Below, piece by piece: positions 22,762-34,407 of a stretch of DNA of 64,000 nucleotides. The notes under the pieces were generated by a model that did no database searches, was not told where the DNA came from, and worked only from the letters and a program-made list of their open reading frames with translations. Positions within the stretch are counted from its first letter, which is position 1. Each line of letters starts with the position of its first letter. A program made the position numbers and the translations under genes. Source of the stretch: Porodaedalea pini. Lineage: Eukaryota > Basidiomycota > Agaricomycetes > Hymenochaetales > Hymenochaetaceae. Location of the stretch: assembly GCA_002794775.1 (NCBI GenBank), contig NBAY01000008.1, positions 620,001 to 684,000 on the forward strand. Direction: 5' to 3'.

Positions 22762-24163
22762 GGCGTGTGTGGCGGGTCGGGGGGATGGAAGAGGGGAACG
22801 AGCGAGTCATCTGAACGATTTTATGAGAAACGGCCTACAGCGATGACTGATCTCGGAAGAAGCTGAGGTAAATAATCAGCTCTTACTAAACATGCGTACA
22901 TCGTCACGCAGAGCGCCAGAATCGGCACATCTCCGTCCGGCTCCGATACAATCCTTACCGAATGGCGCTTCCGATTCCGCTTACCGAGCCCCCTCCCACC
23001 CCGCCACGCGGCGCTTCGTCTTGGCTGAGCTGTCGAACTGCCAGGAGAGCGTTGGAGTGAGCAAGACACCCGACGGCCTCACTGTCGATCATGAAGCAGC
23101 CGCGGCATTTCCTTCTGGCAAATACGAGCAAACACAGACAAACACCGACCGGAATCTCACGTCATCTTCTTCGATGATGTTCTCTTGCCCCAGATGACAT
23201 GCCAAGCCAAGAAACCCCGAGGAGTCAACTTGTCCCGAACGCATCCATGAGTCACGCTGTCTTACAAATCCGTGCCGCGCTCGCCTCATGTTTGACATGT
23301 CTCAGATAGTCCTAGACTCCATATCGAGGGCACTTCCGCTGCACGACTTGCGCTTTGAGACAAGAGCAACGGTCGGCCTCGCTTTTGCATGCAAGTTGCC
23401 TCCCGGGTCTGCCTCAGCTTTCGGCCGACTTCGGTAATCGATTAAAGGGTTCTACCTGATCATCATTTTTTCTGTGTCCCTCGTTCCGGATGTCGAACAG
23501 AAGGCTCTCATAAACAAGCATTGATCCTATCTCATGTGGCTCGATATGATTTTTTTTACATCCGGTACGACCCGTATCCTTTGCTTCTTGATTTGCGACC
23601 GTCGCGCGGGATGTCTCCCTTCGCAAGTACAATAAACCTGCCCAAAATCACCCGAGCCAGGCATCAATAGGCTTTGTTTGGCTTCCCACTTTACTGTTGT
23701 TTACGACATAGCAGCATCCGTCGCGCAAGATTTGTATGCATCCCAGGTAAGCGCACCATTTGTGCTTGCACCTTTTGCGTATCTGTAGGTGCTTACACTT
23801 GAAGATTCAAATACTGGATTTTAATTTCCTTCACCTGCTTCTGACTTTCCTCGTTGTTGTTCAACCATCAGTTCGTAAACGCGGATATTTGTCCCCTCAC
23901 CGACACGGAGCCAAGTCCGTCCTCGAAACCATTGAAGTCCGTCCCCGCTCTCGTCGCGGGCGCGGAAAGTCGTTCGTCGAGCTTGTCAGTTCTTTTATCT
24001 GTGCGTCACACAAGCACAGAGACTCGGCCGTGTCTCTTGATAAAGAATAAAAATAAGATGCCAAGTCTCGCCAAGCACAGTACTAGTGACTTCTTTCAGC
24101 CTTCAAAACTACGAAACGCGTCATATGTCTAACCGCCGGCTTACACAAGTCTTCCTACAGCTA
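22762..24163. other. Intergenic region between Ytp1-like gene and the pogo element
   Basis: Promoter side of the Ytp1-like gene, then unassigned sequence. Several open frames of 60-100 codons exist on both strands (for example 22892-23197 and 23760-24050) but show no domain and no intron logic. No repeat is found. Confidence 0.55.
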
Positions 24164-24251
24164 CAGTGGAACCTGTCTATAAGAATCCTTGTGGATAAGA
24201 ACTACCTGTACCTAAGAACCAAATTCTAGGTCCACCGACATGGTAGGCAGG

Positions 24252-24691
24252 TGTTAGAACTCGAACTCTCATCCTTTCTTTTATCTTCCTTTTACCATTT
24301 CTTTTCTCTTAAACCGCCCCTTTCATTATAATTAATCATCTTTTCAATCATTTCCCACAATCCTTTCACATGACCTTCATTCATTCCATTCCGCTCCCTT
24401 TATATAATCTTAGACAATGGGGCAACCGGTTCTCACAAGGTGATCACTGTATATAAGGAAGAGGAATCACATCTGAACACCTGTTCTGCTTTTCCTCTTA
24501 CCTCCGTGACGACCTAGGTGAGACCGCATCCCCCTCCTGTAGTAGAGTACATTGTATTAATCCTCTTACCTCTGTGACGACCTAGCCTGAGTACAGCATG
24601 TCCCGAGTCCCCGCTTGAGTATAGCACGTCTCAGATGACAGTCAGCCGAGGCTTGCCCAGTCCGAGTTGTCTCCCGGACTCCCACCTAACA
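24252..24691 (+). mobile_element. Solo LTR (family B) inside the pogo element
   Basis: 440 bp, starting TGTTAGAACTC and ending CACCTAACA (TG...CA with TGTTAG/CTAACA inverted ends). It is flanked by the 5-bp target duplication GCAGG (24247-24251 and 24692-24696). A TATATAAGG promoter box and a repeated CTCTTACCTC(C/T)GTGACGACCTAG segment lie in the second half. It sits between the left pogo end and the transposase. The related copy at 27023-27444 shares ends and overall order. No internal retroelement region remains, so it is the product of LTR-LTR recombination. Confidence 0.88.
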
Positions 24692-26505
24692 GCAGGAAAT
24701 TCAGGGTCCTATAAGAACTATTGCTATAAGAAATAAGAACCGACCCTCCAGTAGAAATTTAAGGCAAAAATTCTTATATGGAGGTAGTCAGCTGACTATG
24801 TATATCCCCATATGTCTAGACTGTGATGATATGTATCTTAGCAAACATGCCACCAATAGTTTAGTGGCTTGCACAAACTAAATAATAACCAAAAAAAAAA
24901 AAGATAGACACCTCTCTCCTCCTTCCCTATGCCACCATCTGAGGAGCTAGGCTACGTACAAAACCCAGATGGCACTATGAAGGATGCCAGTGAAATTCAA
25001 TGGTCACACTCTCAGGACAGCTCTCCCATGCTTCTTGATGCTTCTAGGCCAGATCCAGTCAAGGGTCCTGAGCTTCCCATACTTCCTGAACTTCCTGCAC
25101 TTCCAGAAGCTGATATCCCACCAAAGAAGCCTTCTCATGGCAGAGCACCAAAACTGAAAACCTTTGGGAACTGGTCCATCACAGCCACTGTTCATTCAGT
25201 GCAGAAGTGCATTTCTTACACAAATGGCGATCATCTCAAGATTCTCAGCTTTGCAGAGGGGCCTGGGAAAGGTCCAACTCACAAAACAATTGCCAAGCAG
25301 TTCCAGAAAAAGTGGCCTACACTTAATGCATCTACCGTGACAAAAATATTGGCCAAATGTGATGAATTGCGCAGCTCAGTGCAGGCAGACCCCCATTTTG
25401 TATTTTTTAAACAGCCTCGACATGTCCACCTTCCACAATTGGAGGAGGCACTCACTCTTTGGGTTAATACTGCCATGGGCCAGATCAGTATCACAGCCAC
25501 TGTGCTTAAAGTTAAGGCCGATTACTTTGCCGATCAGCTTAGCATACCAGATGATCAGTGCCTTACCCTTTCCAATGGCTGGGTTGAATTGTTTAAGCAG
25601 AGGCATGGACTTCAAGAAGTTCAGCTTCATAGAGAAGCTGCTTCTATATCACCAGAAGAAGTCACAGCCACTCGGAAGCATCTCCAGTCCACTCTTTCAG
25701 GGTTCAAGCCATGCAACATCTACAATTTTGACAAAACTGGTCTCTATTACAGAATGCCACCAGATTGGTCCCTAGCAACTCAGCAGATGTCTGGTGGAAA
25801 GGGTGATAAAACTCGGATTACCCTTGGGTTGATTACAAATTTGGATGCATCAGATATTAGAAGGCTGCTTTTTCTAGGCCATGCCCAGAAACCTTGGTGC
25901 TTCCAGAAGAAAGAAGGTGCTGATCTTGGGTTTTACTATTTTTGGAACAAAAAAGCATGGATGACAGGCTCAGTTTTCAAGATGTGAGTGAAATAATTTT
26001 ATTTATTTAATTTCTTGTTCTTAAATATGTTTTTTTTTATTAGCTTTCTTGAGGATCTTGACAGGGAAATGCGTATGCAAAATCGCAAAATCTGCCTTGT
26101 AATTGACAATGCACCATCCCATATTTTTGACCCAAAGGCACTTATGAATGCCGAAGTCATATTTCTTGACCCAAACATGACATCACATATTCAACTATTG
26201 GATGCCGGGATCATACAGGCATTTAAAGCCCATTACTGCCATTTATTCATCCTTGGAGCACTTGATCATTACAAAGAAGGGGCTGAAAAGATCTATTTTA
26301 TTGATCAGCTCCAAGGAATGTGACTAGTTTTGGAAGCATGGAGCCTCATAACAATGAAGACTGTCCAGAATTGCTGGAAGCATGCAGGAATTCTCCATGC
26401 ACATGCTGCTGAGTCTGAGAAAGGTCCAGTCCAGGATGCCAGTATCAAAGAAGTAGTTTCTGACCTTGAGAAGGCACTGAAAGAACTTTCTGTAGAGGCA
26501 GTTGC

Positions 26506-26948
26506 TGTCATGGACGCTTTTTAATTATTTTATTATTCTCTTCTCTTACCATTTTCTCTTCTCTTATCTTATCCACTCATCACTAATCACACTTATTTAT
26601 GCTTACTCATATCCATTACACCCCTTTCCCATACTCTCATTATTCACTGACTGATGCTATGATGCTATTGTTCTATGAAGTTCCATGATGTTCTTTCATT
26701 GATCCTTATGTAGTAACTAATTCCCTGGTCCATGCACAGCCTCAGTAGGGTATATAAGTAGGTAGTCTTCCTGTACTTATCCCTTAGTTTTGACCTGGTC
26801 AATTCTACCTGACTACGTCCAGAAGCTGTCCCTTACCTTTGTGCTGCGTCAGCTCCCCTGGCTCACCACTCTCTCCCTCTCTCTCTTCCTCTGACTGAGT
26901 TCCGCATGACCCGGTTACTTTTTGCATATCCATAGTCCGTCGCTGACA
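26506..26948 (+). repeat. 5' LTR of the chromovirus (family A)
   Basis: 443 bp, TGTCATGGACG...GTCGCTGACA, with a GTATATAAGTAGG promoter box near 26749. It is nearly identical to the LTR at 33477-33919. The first bases after it (CAAGGTCGAAAC) should include the primer-binding site; I cannot assign the priming tRNA by eye. Confidence 0.93.
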
Positions 26949-27022
26949 CAAGGTCGAAACTAAACTCCTTACCACCTTGCACACTTCTCAGTCACCACTA
27001 ACAAGCTGGCTCTGAATGTTCG

Positions 27023-27444
27023 TGTTAGGACTCAAACTTTTACCTTTTCTTTTCTTTTCCCTTTTACCATTTCCTTTCTTTTAACCACTCCTTTCCATTA
27101 TATTTAATCTTCTTTCATAATCATTTCCCGTTCTTATGTCATACACGATCATTCCCACACTCACTTAGTACGACCCAACCTTCATTCGTTCCATTCCTAG
27201 TTATGTAAACTATACAACACTTAGATAATACAATCCCATGGGTGATGCTATATAGAGGAAGGTGGAATTGCAGAAGCCCCCTGTTCTGCTTTTCCTCTTA
27301 CCTCCACGTCGTCCAGTCTGAGTAAACTCGCTGCCTGAACTTCGCATTTGAGATACAGCCCGTCCCAGACAACGTCCACATCACCGTCAGGTGCCACACG
27401 TTGAGGTTGCCTAGTCTGAGTTCCACCCAGACTTCCGCCTAACA
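27023..27444 (+). mobile_element. Solo LTR (family B), second copy, inside the chromovirus leader
   Basis: 422 bp, starting TGTTAGGACTC and ending CCGCCTAACA. It is flanked by GTTCG (27018-27022) and GTTCA (27445-27449), a target duplication with one mismatch that fits later mutation. It shares ends, the TTTTACCATTTC motif, the TATATAGAGGAAG promoter region and CTGTTCTGCTTTTCCTCTTA with the copy at 24252-24691. It lies between the 5' LTR and gag of the chromovirus, so it inserted after the chromovirus did. Confidence 0.85.
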
Positions 27445-28233
27445 GTTCACGTCTCTTATCAACACCAGTCTCTTTATCACGCTACGTTCTACCATCTCAC
27501 CTGTACACCTACTATCACCTTCACACTTGACCTCTTCCTCTTATCCATCATCATTACACTCAACCCTTACATTGTTCAAGTACCTCAAAACCGACCACTA
27601 CCTGTCCACAACCCCGAACTATAAACCAGCATTCTTATCTGACGTGTCCAACAACTTGGACTGCGACCCTGACTACGATCGCTTTGACCCACACCTGTTC
27701 TCAGATCGATCTCACATGCATTGATCAGGCCGATACGTCGCTAATCATTTACTTTCATTACTAAACTCACTCGTTTTATAACCCGCCGTCTTCTTTCTAT
27801 TCGATCAACCAGCACTTGTTTGAGAGGGGGTAACGTTGAGTCCGACCCACTCGAGAGTAGCTACCAGGCCTTGGGGGTGATCTTTGGAGAGGTCCCTTGG
27901 CACCCATTGGAGTCTTCACAGAGGAAGGTCCAGGTTTGATCAGCAAGTAAAAGTCGACCACCACATCTGGAATTTTGTTACAGTGCTCAATCAGATCTGC
28001 AGGTGTCTGCACCACCTGTCGGCCAGCAGTGTTGTTTCTGATTTGAGCTGGCTCCACACCCGTACGCCCGACCATCTGGATCAGCAGCACAGTGTTGGAA
28101 TACACCACCTGAAGATACTGCCGATGCTGTCCTCGCACAACTACCACCGCTGACCAATGACGATCTAGTACACCTAGACGACGAGCTAAGAGCCCACCAA
28201 CCACCCTACCCATCACCAGCACCATCGCCCATT

Positions 28234-29325
28234 ATGTTGAAACCCCAAGCTCCCATCGCACCAGCTACAGGAGCACCGTCAATCTCAAATGACATGATGC
28301 AGGAGATCATCAACACGCTACACGGCCTGGGATTATTAGCAACTCCCACACCAGCAGCTGCAGCAGCACCCGTCCTTCCTCTGCAAACAATAAACAGTAA
28401 TGGAGGGAGACACATCACCAAACCTGAGGCGTTCAACAGGCGAGACTATAAGAAGTTCGAATGCGCCATCACCCTCTACGTCAAAGCTAATGTAGGGGAC
28501 TTCGTGAATGACAAGGACTACTTCCTTTTTGTGTTATTGTTCATGATGGAAGGTTCAGCTGCACTCTGGGCACAGAACTTCTTGGAGAGCATCAAAATGG
28601 ACAGCTACCTAATCTTCTCGCTCATCAGTCACCAGAAGTTTAATGAACAACTGGAGAAAGCATTCAGAGACCTGAATGAATGCATGAATGCCATGCAGAA
28701 ATTGGACAGCTGGAAACACACCTGAGACATCACAGCTGACCAATTCTTCCAGCAGTTTGATATATATCACCGCACAGCAGGATACAGTGATGATGCCAAA
28801 AATGACGACACCCTCATCCACAAGCTGACGAAAGCCTTGGATAGAGAGATCGTATACTGGATCGAAATGAGCGACACAGTCCCAACCACATACAAAGGTT
28901 GGCAAGAAAAAGCCATTTGATTTGACAACACCAGACGGCAGATAAAGGCTATCGAACAAATGCGAGCTGCCCCATCCAGACCTCAGGCACCCCCACCAAA
29001 ACCCACCCAGACATTTGCACCTAGAATCCCTAAAAGGCGTGATGCCACCAGAGTCACATACAGAGGCATGGGGAAGCCAATGGATGTGTCACTAGAAGAG
29101 TTAAAGCGATCAGGTGCCTGCTACTACTGTGGAGGGCAGGGACACCAAAATGTGAATTGCCTAAAGAGAAAAGAAGTAATAAGGGCTGTGTTGATGGGAA
29201 TGGAGCCACAAGAGAGAAAAGTCTGAGCAGATGAGACCACAACGCTCAAGGAGTCAGACTTTGCAGAGAAAGAAGAGGAGACGCTCTTTGAGCAGGAGTT
29301 GGATTTTGCAGAGCCCCAGCAGTGA
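28234..29325 (+). pseudogene. Chromovirus gag with CCHC zinc knuckle
   Basis: Capsid region (FNRRDYKKFECAITLYVKAN; FMMEGSAALWAQNFLES) followed by a zinc knuckle CYYCGGQGHQNVNC near 29120-29162, typical of Ty3/gypsy Gag. The frame is single but carries TGA at 28723, 28918 and 29224. All three sit where an Arg codon CGA would fit. The frame ends TGA at 29323-29325 and overlaps the pol frame, which opens at 29292, in the -1 register by about 34 bp. Readable sequence also continues upstream of the ATG at 28234 (NDDLVHLDDELRAHQ), so the true start may lie further 5'. Confidence 0.85.
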
Positions 29326-32300
29326 ACACGGCACTGACTGGGATAGGTTCAGTTTCAGTTTTCCAAATGGCTATTTTTGATAATTCTATGGACTCTGTAG
29401 ATAATTTAGATAAAACACAAAAAAATGTAAAAAACAATGCCACTTGCAAAAATATTCCTTCTGTTCCTGTACCAGTAGTTAATAGTGTAGATATGCCTTC
29501 ATGTAACAACATTTCTGTCTTGTCGTCCTGTTCTATTCCTACATCTGAAAATCATGTAAAATCCTTTTCTGAATCTTTTAATTCTATTTCTTCCTTGGCC
29601 AGAACTGAACTGAAATCCGTGAAAAATGAAAACTTGTCAAAACAAGCTGAGAGGAAATCCTGGAGAGACCACCCCATCCCCTTTACTGCACCATGGGTTG
29701 TACAGCGTCTCAAAGAGGATAAACTCAAAAGTGCTTTAATGACTCTCCGAGTGTGGATGAAACAGCAGAGGCATGCTGAAGCAAATGAAGAGACAGTGTG
29801 TCAAATCATTGCGCTAGAAGAATCAGATGCTGTGGCAGATGTTAGGGACCTGAGGGGTCCAAAAAGGTTCATAAGAGGGTCTCGAGGGCAACAGCTCATG
29901 GTACCGATTCTCCTTCAAATGACCAACACCGGTAATCAGTTCAAGGTAGACGCACTACTGGACAGTGGCTGCACTGGCTTGTGTATCAACCGATCCTTCA
30001 TCAAAAAGCATCAGATCGGGACAAAAAAGATGCCCATCCCGATCCGAGTTTATAATGCTGATGGCATGCTCAATAAGGACAGTTCGATCATAGAATTTGT
30101 GGAAATGCGCATGATGATTAAAGATCATTTGGAGCACATCCACTTTGCAGTCACGGATCTAGGGAAAACAGATGTGTTCATCGGACATGAATAGTTAAAG
30201 CTGCACAATCCCCACATCGACTGGCAAAAGTCAACGATCAAATTTGATCGATGCCCTGATGTATGCGGCTATATCTATGATCTAGAGGATATTGATGCAG
30301 ACCACGACAAAAACCTTGATCTGGTGGAACTTGAAGACAGTGATCAGCTCTTTCTCTTTGATTGGGACAGATACATTAAGTCCGATCTAAGAAAAGTGCT
30401 GAAGGTCAGGCAACAGGCACTTGAGGAGGTCCCAGACTACATCAAAGAGTTTACGGACATCTTCAGTGAACAGGAATTCAATCAATTACCAGAGAGATGC
30501 CCCTGGGATCACGCTATCAAACTTAAACTGGGCTCGAAGCTCTCTGACTGTAAGATCTACCCACTTAGTCCATCAGAACAGGTAGCACTGGACGAATTTC
30601 TCACCAAAAACCTGAGAACTGGCCATATTCGCAACTCTCAATCTGAGATGGCATCCCCCTTCTTCTTCATCAAAAAGAAGGATGGCAAGCTTCACCCCAT
30701 ACAGGATTATCGCAGGCTCAACAAGATGACAGTTAGGAACAAATACCCGTTACCTCTAATTCAAGAACTCATCGACAAAACCAAGCAGGTGAAATTCTTC
30801 ACAAAGCTTGACATACGCTGGGGTTACAACAACATTTGGATTTGAGAGGGTGATGAGCATAAAGCTGCCTTCAGGACAAACTGTGGTCTATTCGAACCAA
30901 TGGTCATGTTCTTTGGTCTCACAAACTCACCGGCAACCTTCCAAGGATTTATAAATGAAATCTTTTGAGAACTCGTCAATGATGGACACGTCATAGTCTA
31001 CATGGACAACATTCTGATCTTCGCACAAACTCGTGAACATCATGACAAACTCGTCCGACAAGTCCTGGAAGTGTTGCGAGCAAACAAGTTGTTTTTAAAG
31101 CCAGAAAAGTGCAGCTTCGCTCAAGAGACCATGAACTATCTCTGGCATATCCTCAGCAATGGACAGATTCGCATGGATCCCACCAAAGTGGCAGGCATAA
31201 AAGATTGGCCGATTCCTAAGAACAAGAAAGAACTACAGTCTTTCCTTGGGTTCTGCAACTACTACCGCTGCTTTATCCTAGCGTTCAGTCACTATGCGAA
31301 GCCCCTGACAGTGTTGACCGGAGATGTAAAGTGGAATTGGGAGGTGGAGTAACAGAAGGCCTTTGAACATCTGAAGCAGAAGCTCTGTGAGGAACCCGTA
31401 CTTGCAGTACCAACTGATGACAGTCAATTTTGGGTGGAGGCTGATTCATCACATTTTGCTAACGGTGCCATTCTGTCCCAATTCATTGACGGAAAGTGGC
31501 ATCCAATTGCATACCAATTGCAAGTGCTTAGCCAAGCAGAGCACAATTATGCAATCTATGACAAAGAGATGTTTGCGATCATGTGTGCACTGGATGACTG
31601 GTGACAATATCTTCTGGGAGCAATGCAAACCTTCAAAATCTGGTCAGATCACCTCAACCTCCAGTATTTCTGAAAACCCCAGAAGATTAACCACCGATAA
31701 GCGAGATGGCTACAGGAGTTAGCAGACTATGACTTCAAACTGTTCCATAAACCAGGTGCCCTGATGACTAAGGCTGACCTCCTCTCAAGATGAGCAGACC
31801 ATGAGAGGGGGGAGAATGACAATATTGACATCATTTTGCTCAAGCCAGACTTATTCGTAAACACAACACTGCTAGAAGCACTAGAGGCAGAATTTGTTAA
31901 ACGAATCAAAAGGGTACAAAACAATAGGGACAGGGCAGTTGTGAAGGTGTTAGGAAGGAAGGAGCAAGAGTGGGATGAAGAGGAAGAAGGGTTGTTGACA
32001 TGGAAGGGCAGGATCTATGTGCCAAAAGACTGTAAACTCCAAGAAGACATCATTTGAAACCATTACAACAGTACACTCACAGGACACCCAGGATGCTATA
32101 AGACCCATGAGTTGATCACACGCAACTACTGGTGGCCAGGAATCCAGCGAGATGTTTGAATGTACGTTGAGAGATGCGATGCGTGCCAACATACCAAGGC
32201 ACACCGAATGAAACCGCATAATCCTCTGAACCCAAATGAGATCCCGAAAGGTCCTTGGGAAATTGTCATGGCAGACCTGATGGATGAACTCCCTGAATCC

Positions 32301-33359
32301 AATGGGCATAACACAATTTGTGTCTTCGTTGACAGATTCAGTAAACAGGTGCATGCGATCCCTACCTCTGTGAGTGTAACATCAGAAGGGATGGCAAAGC
32401 TCTACCGAGACCATGTCTTCAGGCTACATGGCATACCGTGCAAGTTTATTCATGACAGAGGATCACAGTTTGAGTCCAAATTCATGAACAAACTATACCG
32501 GTTATTGGGCATTGAGGGAAACTCGTCAACGGCATATCACCCACAGATAGATGGTCAGACAGAACAGATAAACCAAGAGATTGAACAGTACCTCCATCTC
32601 TTTGTTAACCACCATCAGTCAGACTGGGCGGAATGGCTTGCGCTAGCAGAATTTGCATACAACAACAAGGAACAGATGTCAACAGGAGCATCACTCTTTT
32701 TCGTCAACCATGGGAGACACCCGTACAAGGGTACAAATCCTAGACATGAATCGACCAATGAGTCTGCCAAGCAATTCACCGACTGAATGGCCAAGGTCAG
32801 AGAGGAAACTGAATCGGCGTTAAAGCATGCGGCCAAAACCATGAAGTGCTTCTACAACAGGACAAAGGGAGAATCCATCGAGTATAAACCTGGGGAAAAG
32901 GTCATGCTCAAAGGAACTCACCTAAAGACAGATCATCCTATGAAGAAGCTGGGAGACAAACACTATGGGCCTTTCATCATTGAAAAGAAAGTCGGCACAT
33001 CAGCATATAGGCTTAAACTACCACATACATGGAAGAAAGTCTATCTGGTTTTCAATGAAGTGCTCCTCTCCCCATACAACGAGCTGCAGTATACGTCGCA
33101 GAAGTGAGATCCTCCACCCCCGCCTGAGATCATCAACGATGTGCCGGAATATGAGGTCGAAAAGATTGTCGACTCCAAGCTAGTGCGAGGAAAGCTCAAA
33201 TACCTCGTATACTGGAAAGGGTACCTGAATGAAGAGCGCACCTGGGAACCAATTGAAAATTTGACAAACTCTCAAAAGGCCATTGACGAATTTCATAAGT
33301 TGACTCCAAGTGCTCTGCAAATACTCAACACCTTAGCAATGTCACAGCTAAAGTTCTAA
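29292..33359 (+). pseudogene. Chromovirus pol: protease, RT, RNase H, integrase, chromodomain
   Basis: One reading frame for about 4 kb with no frameshift but many point stops. Domains in order: aspartic protease (LLDSGCTGL, about 29955), reverse transcriptase (ASPFFFIKKKDGKL; KLDIRWGYNNI; VYMDNILIF with the second catalytic Asp now Asn at 31008-31010), RNase H (31.4-31.6 kb), integrase zinc finger (GHPGCYKTHE...CDACQHTK) and core (MADLMDE, HDRGSQFES, QTEQINQEIEQYL), and a C-terminal chromodomain (YEVEKIVDSKLVRG, KYLVYWKGY, RTWEPIENL). Premature stops: TAG 30192; TAA 31350 and 31698; TGA 30843, 30966, 31602, 31671, 31791, 32055, 32157, 32784 and 33105. Ends with TAA at 33357-33359. Confidence 0.92.
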
Positions 33360-33476
33360 CCTGTATTCAAGATGATGGAGCCTGAGAGACAGGAAGGAGT
33401 GGCACAGTGGTGGGCTGGTAAGTTCCAGGGTAGGGAACATGGGCGATTGGGACGCTCACCTTGAAGGAGAGGGTCA

Positions 33477-33919
33477 TGTCATGGACGCTTTTTAATTATT
33501 TTATTATTCTCTTCTCTTACCATTTTCTCTTATCTTATCTTATCCACTCATCACTAATCACACTTATTTCTGCTTACTCATATCTATTACACCCCTTTCC
33601 CACACTCTCATTATTCACTGACTGATGCTATGATGCTATTGTTCTATGAAGTTCCATGATGTTCTTTCATTGATCCTTATGTAGTAACTAATTCCCTGGT
33701 CCGTGCGCAGCCTCAGTGGGGTATATAAGTAGGTAGTCTTCCTGTACTTATCCCTTAGTTTTGACCTGGTCAATTCTACCTGGCTACATCCAGAAGCTGT
33801 CCCTTACCTTTGCGCTGCGTCAGCTCCCCTGGCTCACCGCTCTCTCCCTCTCTCTCTTCCTCTGACTGAGTTCCACATGACCCGGTTACTTTTTGCATAT
33901 CCGTAGTCCGTCGCCGACA
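33477..33919 (+). repeat. 3' LTR of the chromovirus (family A)
   Basis: 443 bp, same length as the 5' LTR and about 97% identical by eye. It starts TGTCATGGACG after a purine-rich tract and ends GTCGCCGACA before the second GTTGC target copy. Confidence 0.93.
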
Positions 33920-34407
33920 GTTGCACAAGGGAATGTACAGAAGGCTGAAGATCTCCTTAATCTAGAAGGGGAGAAGATCACAGAGGCTGAGTGGACAGAT
34001 GCCGACATTCTCTGACAGGTTGAATTGAACTGAAAGGAAGCCGGTGGGGAACATATTCCTGAATTGGAGCCTCCCGAGCCCTAGCCTGAGCCCGAGTCTC
34101 TCATCACGCTTCCTGAAGCTTGCTGTGTGCTGACACAACTTGATGCACTCTTCCAGAGCTGGTCTGGTGATGAATTCAGCCAAGCTCAGAAGCTTTTCCC
34201 AAAGCTGAAGCACATGCTTTGGAAGGAGATCAATAAGGGTCTTGAACAGACAGATATCCATAGTTACGCATCTTAATTCTATCAATTATACCCTAAATGG
34301 TAATTTTTATTTACATATTACGCAATACTGTGCACAAGAACTACCTGCCGTTAAGAACCGGAGAACCTGTCCACCAAGGTCAGTTCTTATATGCAGGTTC
34401 CACTGTA

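Larger units (their letters stand above)
26506..33919 (+). mobile_element. Ty3/gypsy chromovirus LTR retrotransposon, complete but mutated
   Basis: 7,414 bp including a nested solo LTR. The LTRs are 443 bp each at both ends. The 5-bp target duplication GTTGC (26501-26505 and 33920-33924) lies inside the pogo transposase reading frame. A purine-rich tract (GAAGGAGAGGG) precedes the 3' LTR. Order is gag, protease, reverse transcriptase, RNase H, integrase, chromodomain, as in fungal chromoviruses. By eye I count about 14 differences between the two LTRs (roughly 3%), mostly transitions, so the insertion is fairly recent on an evolutionary scale. Confidence 0.93.
24929..34276 (+). pseudogene. 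pogo transposase gene, split by the gypsy element and carrying stops
   Basis: DDE-superfamily transposase with an N-terminal CENP-B-like helix-turn-helix region (GPTHKTIAKQFQKKWPTLNA; LTLSNGWVELFKQRHGLQEV). Exon 1 is 24929-25983, followed by a 60-bp GT-AG intron (25984-26043) and exon 2 from 26044. Catalytic acids are visible: Asp in NFDKTGLYY, Asp in CLVIDNAPSH, Asp in HIQLLDAGIIQAFKAHY, a DDD set of the pogo type. A TGA at 26321-26323 interrupts GM*LVLEAW. The frame reaches 26505, where the retroelement entered, and resumes in the same frame at 33925 (GTT GCA CAA GGG). Two TGA and one TAG follow before a natural-looking TAA at 34274-34276. Product: non-functional transposase. Confidence 0.88.
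24164..34405 (+). mobile_element. Fot1/pogo-family DNA transposon, interrupted by nested retroelements
   Basis: The left end is CAGTGGAACCTGTCTATAAG; the right end, reverse-complemented, is CAGTGGAACCTGCATATAAG. The 12-bp outer part is identical and the match extends to about 22 bp with two differences. TA flanks both ends (24162-24163 and 34406-34407). Subterminal words (TAAGAACTACCTGTAC / AAGAACTACCTGCCG) also recur at both ends. The element spans 10,242 bp because it contains a 440-bp solo LTR and a 7,414-bp Ty3/gypsy element. Without these and their target duplications it is about 2.4 kb, a normal size for Fot1/pogo elements. It codes for one transposase, now broken. Confidence 0.9.

Noticed and set aside
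27797..28225. 142-codon minus-strand frame inside the chromovirus leader
   Set aside because: Antisense to the readable 5' extension of gag, with no known antisense product in this element class.
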